Assembly: GCA_028868335.1 (NCBI GenBank)
Contig: JAGWUU010000167.1
Span: forward strand, 1 to 7,235
Source of the DNA: Sphingomonadales bacterium
GTDB lineage: Bacteria; Pseudomonadota; Alphaproteobacteria; Sphingomonadales; Sphingomonadaceae
Length of the DNA stretch: 7,235 nucleotides
Direction: 5' to 3'
A program made the position numbers and the translations under genes. Below are positions 1 to 5,803 of the stretch, piece by piece; within the stretch, counting starts at the first letter, position 1; each line of letters opens with the position of its first letter. Below the pieces are notes generated by a model. That model did no database searches. It saw only the letters and a list, made by a program, of their open reading frames with translations, and was not told the origin of the DNA.

Positions 1-1108
1 CCGCCACTCCGGCGTGGTTGAGCGCGGCGACGGTATCGCCCCCGCCCGCGACCGAAACCAGCGCACCTTCGGCGGTCAGCGCGGCGGCCGAGCGGGCGAG
101 CGCGACGGTCGCGGCATCGAAGGGCGGAATCTCGAATGCGCCAAGCGGGCCGTTCCAGACCAGAGTGCGGCAGGTCTTGAGGACGTCTGCCAGCGATTCC
201 ACGGCTTGCGGGCCAACGTCGAGAATCATCTCGTCGGCAGCAACCTCATGGACGTTGCAAATCCGCACCGATGGCGGATTTGCGGCGAATTCCCTGGCCA
301 CCACCACGTCGTAGGGCAAGTGCACCGTACATCCGGCCTTGTCCGCGGCATCGAGGATTTCCTCGGCAGTTCCGGCGAGGTCATGCTCGCACAGCGACTT
401 GCCGACATCGACTCCGCGCGCGGCGAGGAAGGTATTAGCCATGCCCCCGCCGATGATCAGGTGATCGACCTGCGTGACGAGGTGCTTGAGCACGTCGAGC
501 TTGGACGAGACCTTGGCCCCGCCGACAACGGCGGCAACCGGCTTGACCGGCGCGCCCAGCGCCTTGTCAAGCGCTTCAAGTTCGGCCTGCATCGAACGCC
601 CGGCATAGGCTGGCAGCAGATGGGCCAGCCCCTCGGTGCTGGCATGGGCGCGGTGGGCGGCGGAGAACGCATCGTTTACATAGAAGTCGCCGTTGGCGGC
701 GATCGCGCGGGCGAAGTCAGGATCGTTCTTTTCCTCGCCCTTCCAGAACCGGGTGTTTTCCAGCATGGCGATGTCGCCCGGCCCCAGGATGCCGATCGCC
801 TGCGCGACCACCGGCCCGGCGACCTCGGGCACGAACATCACTTCCCTGCCCAGCACCTTCTGCACCGCGTCGAGCGTCATCGACACCGACATGGTCGAGA
901 CCCGTTCGCCCTTGGGACGGCCGAAATGGGCGAGCAGCAGGACCTTCGCCCCCTTGTCCGCCAGTTCAAGGATCGTCGGCGCCGAGGCGCGGACGCGGGT
1001 GTCATCGGTAACGGCTCCATCCTGCATCGGCAGGTTGAGATCGACGCGCACCAGCGCGACCTTGCCGTTTACGTCACCGAGATCATCGAGGGTCTTGAAC
1101 TTGGGCAT
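1..1108 (-). CDS. pgk: Phosphoglycerate kinase, C-terminus cut by the window edge
   Basis: This cytosolic enzyme transfers phosphate between 1,3-bisphosphoglycerate and ADP, giving 3-phosphoglycerate and ATP, in glycolysis and reversibly in gluconeogenesis. I translated the minus strand from the ATG at 1108 and obtained 369 uninterrupted residues. The N-domain substrate site is visible as RVDLNLP (residues 21-27), the arginine of DDTRVR (35-40), HFGRPKG (61-67) and LENTRFWKGE (116-125). The hinge and nucleotide side show VVGGAKVSSK (194-203), IIGGGMANTF (218-227), WNGPLGAFE (318-326) and AGGGDTVAALNHAG (354-367). Family members are usually close to 395-400 residues, so about 30 are missing beyond base 1. 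A Shine-Dalgarno AGAGGA (1113-1118) stands four bases before the ATG. It follows gap on the same strand after 155 bases containing a large palindrome. The product is near certain; only the end is unseen. Confidence 0.97.
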   Translation of the reverse strand, partial: MPKFKTLDDLGDVNGKVALVRVDLNLPMQDGAVTDDTRVRASAPTILELADKGAKVLLLAHFGRPKGERVSTMSVSMTLDAVQKVLGREVMFVPEVAGPVVAQAIGILGPGDIAMLENTRFWKGEEKNDPDFARAIAANGDFYVNDAFSAAHRAHASTEGLAHLLPAYAGRSMQAELEALDKALGAPVKPVAAVVGGAKVSSKLDVLKHLVTQVDHLIIGGGMANTFLAARGVDVGKSLCEHDLAGTAEEILDAADKAGCTVHLPYDVVVAREFAANPPSVRICNVHEVAADEMILDVGPQAVESLADVLKTCRTLVWNGPLGAFEIPPFDAATVALARSAAALTAEGALVSVAGGGDTVAALNHAGVA

Positions 1109-1148
1109 GGAGTCCTCTGAGAACAGCGGCGGCCCAACCACCCAAACC

Positions 1149-1239
1149 CGTCACCCTGAACTTGCTTCAGGGTCCATCCATCCCCACCGACCGCCGGTCC
1201 TGGAGGCGCGATGGATGCTGAAACAAGTTCAGCATGACG
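1149..1239. repeat. Nested (compound) palindrome, REP-like intergenic element between gap and pgk
   Basis: Two 29-nt arms, 1149-1177 and 1211-1239, are inverted copies matching at 24 of 29 positions. Each arm is also a hairpin by itself. The left arm pairs CCCTGAA with TTCAGGG around CTTGC. The right arm pairs TGCTGAA with TTCAGCA around ACAAG. Four of the five differences between arms are paired: they change both sides of the inner stem together and keep it intact. The centre contains a third small palindrome, GACCG-C-CGGTC (1189-1199). The element follows the gap stop codon and precedes the pgk Shine-Dalgarno, so it would be transcribed in the intercistronic spacer. From memory, elements with a CTGAACTTGTTTCAG core recur in sphingomonad intergenic regions; that link is recollection, not a search. 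It could work as an attenuator, mRNA stabiliser or processing site. Confidence 0.85.
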
Positions 1240-1263
1240 AGTCTGGTTTATATTACTTCGTAA

Positions 1264-2271
1264 TTACAGAAGCTTGCCCATCGCGCCGGCCGTATCGACC
1301 ATGCGGTTGGAGAAGCCCCACTCGTTGTCATACCAGCTCAGCACGCGAACCAGCTTGCCGTCGATCACGCCGGTTTCGAGGCTGTCGATTGTCGAGCTGT
1401 TGGCGCAGCCATTGTAGTCGATCGACACCAGCGGTTCGTCCGAGAAGCCCAGCACGCCCTTGAGCGGGCCTTCCGCAGCCGCCTTGAGCAGCGCGTTGAC
1501 TTCTTCCTTGGTGGTGTCGCGCTTGGGCTGGAAAGTCAGGTCGACCACCGAGACGTTCGGGGTTGGCACGCGGATCGCCGAACCATCGAGCTTGCCCTTC
1601 AGTTCGGGCAGCACCTCGCCCACGGCGCGAGCGGCGCCGGTGGTGGTGGGGATCATGCTCATCGCGGCGGCGCGGGCGCGGCGCGGGTCTTCATGGATCT
1701 GGTCGAGGATCTTCTGGTCGTTGGTGTAGGCGTGAACCGTGGTCATCAGCCCGCGCTCGATCCCGATCGAATCGTTCAGCACCTTGGCGAAGGGCGCGAG
1801 GCAGTTGGTGGTGCAGCTCGCGTTGGAGACGATCACGTCGGTGGCGCTCAGCTTGTCGTCGTTGACGCCGAACACCACCGTCAGGTCGACGTTCTTGCCG
1901 GGGGCCGAGATCAGTACCTTTTTGGCGCCGGCGGCAATGTGCTTTTCGCACGAGGCGCGATCGGTGAAGAAGCCGGTGCATTCCAGCGCGATGTCGATGC
2001 CGTTTGCCTTGTGCGGCAGATTGGCGGGATCGCGTTCGGCCGTGACCTGGATGCGCTTGCCGTTGATGATCAGGTCGTTACCGTCGACTTCGACCGTGCC
2101 GTCGAAGGCGCCATGCACGCTGTCACGCTTGAACAGCAGGGCATTGGCCTTTGCCGATGCGAGATCGTTGATCGAAACCAGCTCGAGATCGTGATCGGTC
2201 CGCTCGAGAATGGCGCGCGCCACATTGCGCCCGATGCGCCCGAAACCGTTGATCGCAACCTTGATCGCCAT
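1264..2271 (-). CDS. gap: Type I glyceraldehyde-3-phosphate dehydrogenase
   Basis: This enzyme catalyses the reversible phosphorylating oxidation of glyceraldehyde 3-phosphate to 1,3-bisphosphoglycerate with NAD(P), in the cytosol. The 335 residues match the usual family length. The Rossmann motif NGFGRIGRN is at 8-16. The catalytic cysteine is Cys153 in SNASCTTNC, with the assisting His180 in TTVHAYTND. The phosphate-site region MIPTTTGAARAVGEV is at 207-221, and WYDNEWGFSNRM is near the C-terminus. Asp36 in SINDL fits the acidic residue that favours NAD over NADP. The positions equivalent to the Leu-Pro pair of NAD-specific Bacillus enzymes read Gln191-Ile192, so coenzyme choice is less certain. 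The ATG at 2271 is supported by AAGGAG (2280-2285) with 8-nt spacing. It lies 104 nt after tkt and 155 nt before pgk, all on one strand, consistent with a cotranscribed cluster. The spacer before it has a CCCC-ACTA-GGGG hairpin without a U-tract. Confidence 0.97.
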   Translation of the reverse strand: MAIKVAINGFGRIGRNVARAILERTDHDLELVSINDLASAKANALLFKRDSVHGAFDGTVEVDGNDLIINGKRIQVTAERDPANLPHKANGIDIALECTGFFTDRASCEKHIAAGAKKVLISAPGKNVDLTVVFGVNDDKLSATDVIVSNASCTTNCLAPFAKVLNDSIGIERGLMTTVHAYTNDQKILDQIHEDPRRARAAAMSMIPTTTGAARAVGEVLPELKGKLDGSAIRVPTPNVSVVDLTFQPKRDTTKEEVNALLKAAAEGPLKGVLGFSDEPLVSIDYNGCANSSTIDSLETGVIDGKLVRVLSWYDNEWGFSNRMVDTAGAMGKLL

Positions 2272-2375
2272 TGAATGTGCTCCTTTGGGTCCTTTTGCCC
2301 GGCCTGGTTGCGCTTGCCCCTAGTGGGGTTCGCTACGATCGCAAGGCCGAATAGGTTTTCATGACTCGTGTTTGA

Positions 2376-4367
2376 TCAAAGGCCGAGCTTGGCCTTGACC
2401 TGCGGAACGATGGCCTCCGCCGTGAGGCCGAAATATTCATAGAGCTGGTCTGCCGGGGCCGAGGCACCGAAGCGGTCGATCCCGAAGGCCAGCCCATCGC
2501 GACCAACCCACTTGTGCCACCCGAAGGTGGTGGCCGCTTCGATCGATACCGCCAGAACACCGTCAGGGATCAGCGCATTCTGGTAGGCGAGGTCCTGCGC
2601 CTCGAACAATTCCCAGCACGGCATCGAAACCACATCGGCGCCGATGCCCGCCTGTTCCAGCGCAGCGGCCACGGCCACCGCGATCTGCACTTCCGACCCG
2701 GTGGACAGCAGCACGACCTTGCGCGCGGCCTTGGCGTCCACCAGACGATAGGCGCCCTTGGCCGAGCGGTTCTGATCGGCATTGTCACGCAACGCGGGCA
2801 AATTCTGCCGGGAGAGCGCCAGGGCGCTTGGGCCATCCTTGCGTTCCAGCGCGAGTTCCCAGCACTCCGCCGTTTCCATCGCGTCGGCGGGACGAAATAC
2901 CCACAGTTCGGGAATCGCGCGCAGCGAAGGGACATGCTCGATCGGTTGGTGGGTTGGCCCGTCCTCGCCCAGACCGATCGAATCGTGCGTCAGGACGTAG
3001 ATCGCCCGCGCCTTCTGGATCGCGGACAGGCGGATCGCGTTGCGGCAATAGTCGGAAAAGACCAGGAAGGTGCCGCCATAAGGCACAATCCCGCCATGCA
3101 GCGCCATGCCGTTCAATGCCGCCGCCATGCCGAATTCGCGGATGCCATAGTGGAGATAGCGGCCGGAATAGTCGGTTGCCGTGAATTCCGGCGTGGACTT
3201 TGTCTTGGTGTTGTTCGACCCGGTGAGATCAGCCGATCCGCCGATCATGGCCGGAACGGTTGCCGTGAGAACCGTCAGCGCGTCCTCGCTCGACTTGCGG
3301 GTGGCAAGCGTAGGCTTGTCGGCGGCGAGCTTCTCACGATAGGCGTACCACCCCTGAAGCGTCGGCAGGTCGCCAGCGATGCGCGCGCTGAACTCATCGC
3401 CGCGCGCGGAGGCCGCGAGCCGCTGCTCCCACCCCGCGCGTGCTTCGGCGCCGCGGGCGCCAAGGCTCCGCCAGTCCGACAGGATGTCACCAGGAATGAC
3501 GAACGGCTCCGCCGTCCACCCCAGCGTCTTGCGGGCAGCGGCAATTTCGTCCGGGCCGAGCGGGCTGCCGTGAACATTGTGCGTGCCCTGCTTGTTAGGC
3601 GCGCCCTTGCCGATGATCGTGTGGCAGGCGACCAGCGAGGGACGCGGATCGGCCGCAGCTTCGGCCAGAGCGCGAGCGATGTCGGCATAGTCATGGCCAT
3701 TGCACTCGGTCGTGTGCCAGCCCGTCGCCTCATACCGGGCCCGGATGTTCTCGCAGGTCGACAGCGAGGTATCGCCATCGATGGTGATGTGGTTCGAATC
3801 CCACAACACGTTCAGCCCGCCAAGCTGGTAGTTGCCCGCGAGGCCGATTGCTTCGTGATTGATCCCCTCCATCAGGCAGCCGTCACCGGCGATCACCCAG
3901 GTCCGGTGATCGACGAGGTCGCCGCCGAATTCGGCATTGAGGTGCCGCTCGGCGATCGCCATGCCGACCGCCATGGCCAGGCCCTGCCCCAGCGGACCGG
4001 TCGTGCATTCGACGCCGGGCAACTCGGTGTTTTCCGGATGACCGGCGCAAACCGAGTGAAGCTGGCGGAACCGGCGAATGTCGTCGATCGTCGGCGCGTC
4101 GTAGCCGGTCAGGTAAAGCAAGGCATAGAGCAGCATCGAGCCATGCCCGGCCGACAGCACGAAGCGATCGCGATCGGGCCACTTGGGCGAGGCCGGATCG
4201 AAGGTAAGGAACTGCGAATAGAGTACCGTGGCTACATCTGCCATGCCCATCGGCATGCCGGGATGGCCGGAATTCGCAGCCTGAACGGCATCCATCGCCA
4301 GAGCGCGGATCGCGTTGGCCATGGGGGCCAGGCGGGTAGGAGCCAGGGACGCGGCATTGGGGCTCAT
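2376..4367 (-). CDS. tkt: Transketolase
   Basis: This thiamine-diphosphate enzyme moves two-carbon ketol units between ketose and aldose phosphates in the non-oxidative pentose phosphate pathway, feeding glyceraldehyde 3-phosphate to the neighbouring Gap. The 663-residue protein has the family's usual length and three domains. In the first, SGHPGMPMG (33-41), HGSML (75-79) and the cofactor motif GDGCLMEG (161-168) followed by Asn192 are visible. In the second, TRKSSEDA (356-363), Glu411 of GIREFGM and HDSIGLGEDGPTHQP (461-475) contain the catalytic glutamate and histidines. The third is the C-terminal domain beginning near residue 540. I chose the ATG at 4367 because homologues begin shortly before LAPMANAIRAL. 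The frame stays open to an ATG at 4475, but those 36 residues look nothing like a transketolase and overlap a leader hairpin. The Shine-Dalgarno is weak (GGGAG, 8 nt away). It heads the minus-strand cluster. Confidence 0.97.
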   Translation of the reverse strand: MSPNAASLAPTRLAPMANAIRALAMDAVQAANSGHPGMPMGMADVATVLYSQFLTFDPASPKWPDRDRFVLSAGHGSMLLYALLYLTGYDAPTIDDIRRFRQLHSVCAGHPENTELPGVECTTGPLGQGLAMAVGMAIAERHLNAEFGGDLVDHRTWVIAGDGCLMEGINHEAIGLAGNYQLGGLNVLWDSNHITIDGDTSLSTCENIRARYEATGWHTTECNGHDYADIARALAEAAADPRPSLVACHTIIGKGAPNKQGTHNVHGSPLGPDEIAAARKTLGWTAEPFVIPGDILSDWRSLGARGAEARAGWEQRLAASARGDEFSARIAGDLPTLQGWYAYREKLAADKPTLATRKSSEDALTVLTATVPAMIGGSADLTGSNNTKTKSTPEFTATDYSGRYLHYGIREFGMAAALNGMALHGGIVPYGGTFLVFSDYCRNAIRLSAIQKARAIYVLTHDSIGLGEDGPTHQPIEHVPSLRAIPELWVFRPADAMETAECWELALERKDGPSALALSRQNLPALRDNADQNRSAKGAYRLVDAKAARKVVLLSTGSEVQIAVAVAAALEQAGIGADVVSMPCWELFEAQDLAYQNALIPDGVLAVSIEAATTFGWHKWVGRDGLAFGIDRFGASAPADQLYEYFGLTAEAIVPQVKAKLGL

Positions 4368-4536
4368 GGAACAGGCTCCCGGAAAGATCGCTGGATAGAC
4401 ACCGAGTCGGCGCGAGGCCTCCTTTGCGGAGGCTCTGCCCCCCGTCAAGCGTGGGCCACGGCACACGGTTTGCAAACAAGAGGAAATCTTCGCCGCAAGG
4501 CTTTGCCTCCGTGCCGTTTTGGGTTAGCCAGCCCAC
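4368..4536. promoter_or_regulatory. Divergent control region between tkt and the zapA block
   Basis: This 169-nt spacer separates two outward-facing transcription units, so promoters for both must lie here unless one has a distant origin. I see no -35/-10 pair good enough to call. Two structured items stand out: the hairpin at 4417-4433 on the tkt side, and the 10-bp perfect palindrome GTTTGCAAAC at 4468-4477, which has the symmetry of a small operator. The region immediately before the 4537 start lacks a Shine-Dalgarno. Confidence 0.5.
4417..4433 (-). promoter_or_regulatory. Hairpin in the tkt leader
   Basis: Read on the minus strand, GCCTCC and GGAGGC form a perfect 6-bp stem around a GCAAA loop, about 50 nt before the tkt ATG. 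The 3' arm carries an SD-like GGAGG, but it is too far from the tkt start to serve it and no start codon at normal spacing follows. No U-tract follows, so it is not a standard intrinsic terminator. It may be leader structure affecting mRNA stability; a function is not shown. Confidence 0.45.
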
Positions 4537-4737
4537 ATGGATGGGGATCGCACCGCCCGCGCCATGGCGCGGATCGAAGCGGCGCTCGCCCGAATTGAGG
4601 CGGGTGCGCAACAAGCCGGAGGAGCATCCGGCAGCATGGAACTGGCCCGACTTGAGGACCGGCATGCGCGGCTGCGCGCGGCGGTTCAGGATTCGCTGAC
4701 CGAGCTGGACCAGCTTATCGAGGGGGCACAGGGATGA
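4537..4737 (+). CDS. Small coiled-coil protein upstream of ZapA (ZauP-like candidate)
   Basis: This 66-residue soluble protein is rich in Ala, Arg, Glu and Leu and has no membrane segment or signal peptide. Two helical stretches with hydrophobic heptad spacing are visible: about 5-24 (Ile13, Leu17, Ile20) and about 35-62 (Leu36, Leu39, Leu46, Val50, Leu57, Leu60). A Gly/Ala/Ser linker at 27-33 separates them. Its TGA overlaps the zapA ATG as ATGA, so translation is probably coupled. A coiled-coil partner encoded directly upstream of zapA (ZauP) is known in Caulobacter crescentus, where the pair focuses the Z-ring. I infer the same role from position and coiled-coil character, not sequence identity. 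An in-frame TAG at 4525-4527 limits the start. The ATG at 4537 has no Shine-Dalgarno, so a leaderless message or the later ATG at 4564 is possible. Confidence 0.75.
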   Translation: MDGDRTARAMARIEAALARIEAGAQQAGGASGSMELARLEDRHARLRAAVQDSLTELDQLIEGAQG

Positions 4738-5024
4738 GCAACCTGACCTTGCAGATCGGCGGCCGCGCCTACACCGTTGCCTGTGCCGAGGGCGAGGAAG
4801 CCCACGTAACCGCGCTTGGCCGCACGATTGCGGACAAGGTCGAGCAGATGGGCGCGGGGCAAAGCGAAGCCCGGCAATTACTGTTTGCCGCGCTGATTCT
4901 CGCCGACGAGCTGCACGAGGCGCGCTCGCGGGCCGGAGCGCCGGCCACTTCCGACAGTCAGGCGGCTACGCTTGAAGCACTGGCGGACCGACTTGAAAAG
5001 TGCGCTGCGGCACTTGAGGCTTGA
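4734..5024 (+). CDS. zapA: Cell division protein ZapA
   Basis: ZapA binds and cross-links FtsZ protofilaments and helps organise the Z-ring at mid-cell. The 96-residue product has the family layout. A small head begins with LTLQIGGRAYTVAC (4-17) and continues with EGEEAHVTALGRTIADKV (19-36). A long alpha-helix follows with LLFAALILADELHEA (49-63), and a C-terminal heptad segment runs from about 76 to 95 and would form the dimer/tetramer coiled coil. The ATG at 4734 is preceded by GAGGGGG (4720-4726) with 7-nt spacing, inside the end of the upstream coiled-coil gene, with which it shares four bases. Its last codons also hold the -35 element of the proposed 6S RNA promoter. The zapA / 6S RNA / cyclo-ligase order is a classic proteobacterial arrangement and supports all three calls. 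Confidence 0.93.
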   Translation: MSNLTLQIGGRAYTVACAEGEEAHVTALGRTIADKVEQMGAGQSEARQLLFAALILADELHEARSRAGAPATSDSQAATLEALADRLEKCAAALEA

Positions 5025-5042
5025 GGCCGCCCGGCCTACATA
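5014..5042 (+). promoter_or_regulatory. Sigma-70-type promoter for 6S RNA, overlapping the zapA 3' end
   Basis: TTGAGG (5014-5019) and TACATA (5037-5042) are separated by exactly 17 nt and resemble housekeeping -35 and -10 boxes. Seven bases further on is G5050, the first base of the predicted 6S closing stem. The -35 box lies in the last zapA codons. The agreement of spacing, start point and RNA structure is the evidence; no transcript data were available. Confidence 0.6.
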
Positions 5043-5049
5043 CCTTCGC

Positions 5050-5206
5050 GACGGGTACTGCCCGGTACGAACCGACAGAATATCCCTGAGGCTATAAGCA
5101 ATCCATGGGGGCTGTCCCTGCCCGCGCTCTTGGCTCGGTGCATATGGTCCCCACCTGACGTTAGGCGTCAGAGGATTTCCCGGCAACGGCCCATGGTGGT
5201 CCCGTC
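5050..5206 (+). ncRNA. ssrS: 6S RNA (SsrS), regulator of RNA polymerase
   Basis: 6S RNA mimics an open promoter, binds the housekeeping RNA polymerase holoenzyme and dampens transcription in slow growth. The spacer between zapA and the cyclo-ligase gene is its standard location. GACGGG (5050-5055) pairs with CCCGTC (5201-5206) to close the molecule, and neighbouring bases 5057-5062 extend the stem with 5195-5200. CCCTGAG followed by an ATA-containing bubble strand (5084-5106) resembles the CCCUGAG-C-GAUA stretch of E. coli 6S. GGGG (5107-5110) with CCCC (5149-5152) starts the terminal arm. A hairpin CTGACG-TTAGG-CGTCAG (5155-5171) sits where E. coli has its 3' bubble hairpin. The length of about 157 nt is slightly shorter than the E. 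coli RNA. The ends are inferred from the stem and the promoter, so they may shift by a few bases. No reading frame here looks coding. Confidence 0.82.
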
Positions 5207-5220
5207 ACCCATTGCGCAGC

Positions 5221-5224
5221 GGAG
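5221..5224 (+). promoter_or_regulatory. Ribosome binding site deciding the GTG start of the cyclo-ligase gene
   Basis: GGAG ends six bases before the GTG at 5231. No ATG lies in a suitable position, and the encoded residues (TDKKALRAELKRRR) match the basic N-terminal helix expected for the family, so GTG is the preferred start. Confidence 0.65.
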
Positions 5225-5230
5225 CAGAGC

Positions 5231-5803
5231 GTGACTGACAAGAAGGCGCTGCGCGCCGAACTGAAACGGCGGCGCGCCGAATTTGTCGCGGCGATCCCCG
5301 AAAGCCAGCGTGCATTGCTGTTCCGCCGCCCGCCAGACGCAGTCGCCGCGCTGGTTCCGGAAGGAGCCGTGGTTTCAGTGTTCCATGAGATGTCGGGCGA
5401 AGCGCCCGCCTCGAACTATGGCCGATGGTTCTTCGAACGGGGACACCGCATCGCACTGCCCTGGTTCGCGGGCCGGGGCACACCCATGCTGTTTCGCGAA
5501 TGGACAAACCCGTTCGTCGATGACCTGCTGGTTCCCGATCCCTACGCCGCGATGCAGCCTGCCGACGATGCACCGTTGCTTGAACCCGAAGTCATGTTCT
5601 GCCCGCTGCTCGGATTTACCAGTCATGGCGGACGAATCGGCTATGGCGCAGGGCACTACGATACCTGGATGAGCGCGCACCCGCCGCAGTTCGCGATTGG
5701 TGTTGCCTGGGATTGCCAGCTTGAAGAAGGTATTCCGATGGAGGATCATGACATCCCGCTGAGCGCGGTCGTCACCCCTACCCGGCTCTACGGACCGTTC
5801 TGA
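5231..5803 (+). CDS. fthC: 5-formyltetrahydrofolate cyclo-ligase
   Basis: This cytosolic enzyme uses ATP to convert 5-formyltetrahydrofolate to 5,10-methenyltetrahydrofolate, returning a storage or dead-end folate to the one-carbon pool. The 190 residues match the family's usual length. The N-terminal basic helix (KKALRAELKRRRAEF, 4-18) is followed by an alpha/beta core with HRIALPWF (72-79). The C-terminal block has PEVMFCPLLGF (119-129), the nucleotide-loop motif GGRIGYGAGHYDTW (133-146) and DIPLSAVVTPTRLY (174-187). The motif departs from the common GYGGGYYDR: Ala140 replaces Gly and His142 replaces Tyr. The Asp often found after the preceding Phe is Thr130. I see this as lineage variation, not loss of function. 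The start is GTG at 5231. It follows 6S RNA as E. coli ygfA does, and its stop overlaps the next gene in TGATG, suggesting coupled translation. Confidence 0.93.
   Translation: MTDKKALRAELKRRRAEFVAAIPESQRALLFRRPPDAVAALVPEGAVVSVFHEMSGEAPASNYGRWFFERGHRIALPWFAGRGTPMLFREWTNPFVDDLLVPDPYAAMQPADDAPLLEPEVMFCPLLGFTSHGGRIGYGAGHYDTWMSAHPPQFAIGVAWDCQLEEGIPMEDHDIPLSAVVTPTRLYGPF

Noticed and set aside
14..1120. A 368-codon open frame on the plus strand opposite pgk
   Set aside because: It mirrors the whole phosphoglycerate kinase frame and has no family resemblance; the minus strand carries every expected Pgk motif.
1693..2274. Plus-strand open frames opposite gap
   Set aside because: They are codon-bias shadows of a complete GAPDH, with no motif and no upstream ribosome binding site.
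2317..2328. A CCCC-ACTA-GGGG hairpin between tkt and gap as a terminator
   Set aside because: It has only four pairs and no U-tract follows on the minus strand; it is too weak to call an intrinsic terminator.
2340..2380. A possible gap promoter near the tkt stop (TTGATC on the minus strand, then ACCTATT)
   Set aside because: The -10 part matches the consensus poorly, and cotranscription from tkt is equally likely, so I do not call it.
3791..3801. A tRNA T-arm-like string, GGTTCGAATCC, inside tkt
   Set aside because: No matching acceptor, D or anticodon arms surround it. On the minus strand it encodes the conserved WDSN segment of the cofactor site, so the resemblance is coincidental.
4368..4475. 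An N-terminal extension of transketolase starting at 4475
   Set aside because: The 36 extra residues are not transketolase-like, and the region includes a leader hairpin; the ATG at 4367 gives the normal family N-terminus.
2514..4598. A 694-codon open frame on the plus strand opposite transketolase
   Set aside because: It is antisense to a clear 663-residue transketolase and gives an Arg/Gly/Ala-rich sequence with no recognisable domain. Long antisense frames are usual in GC-rich genes with strong third-position bias.
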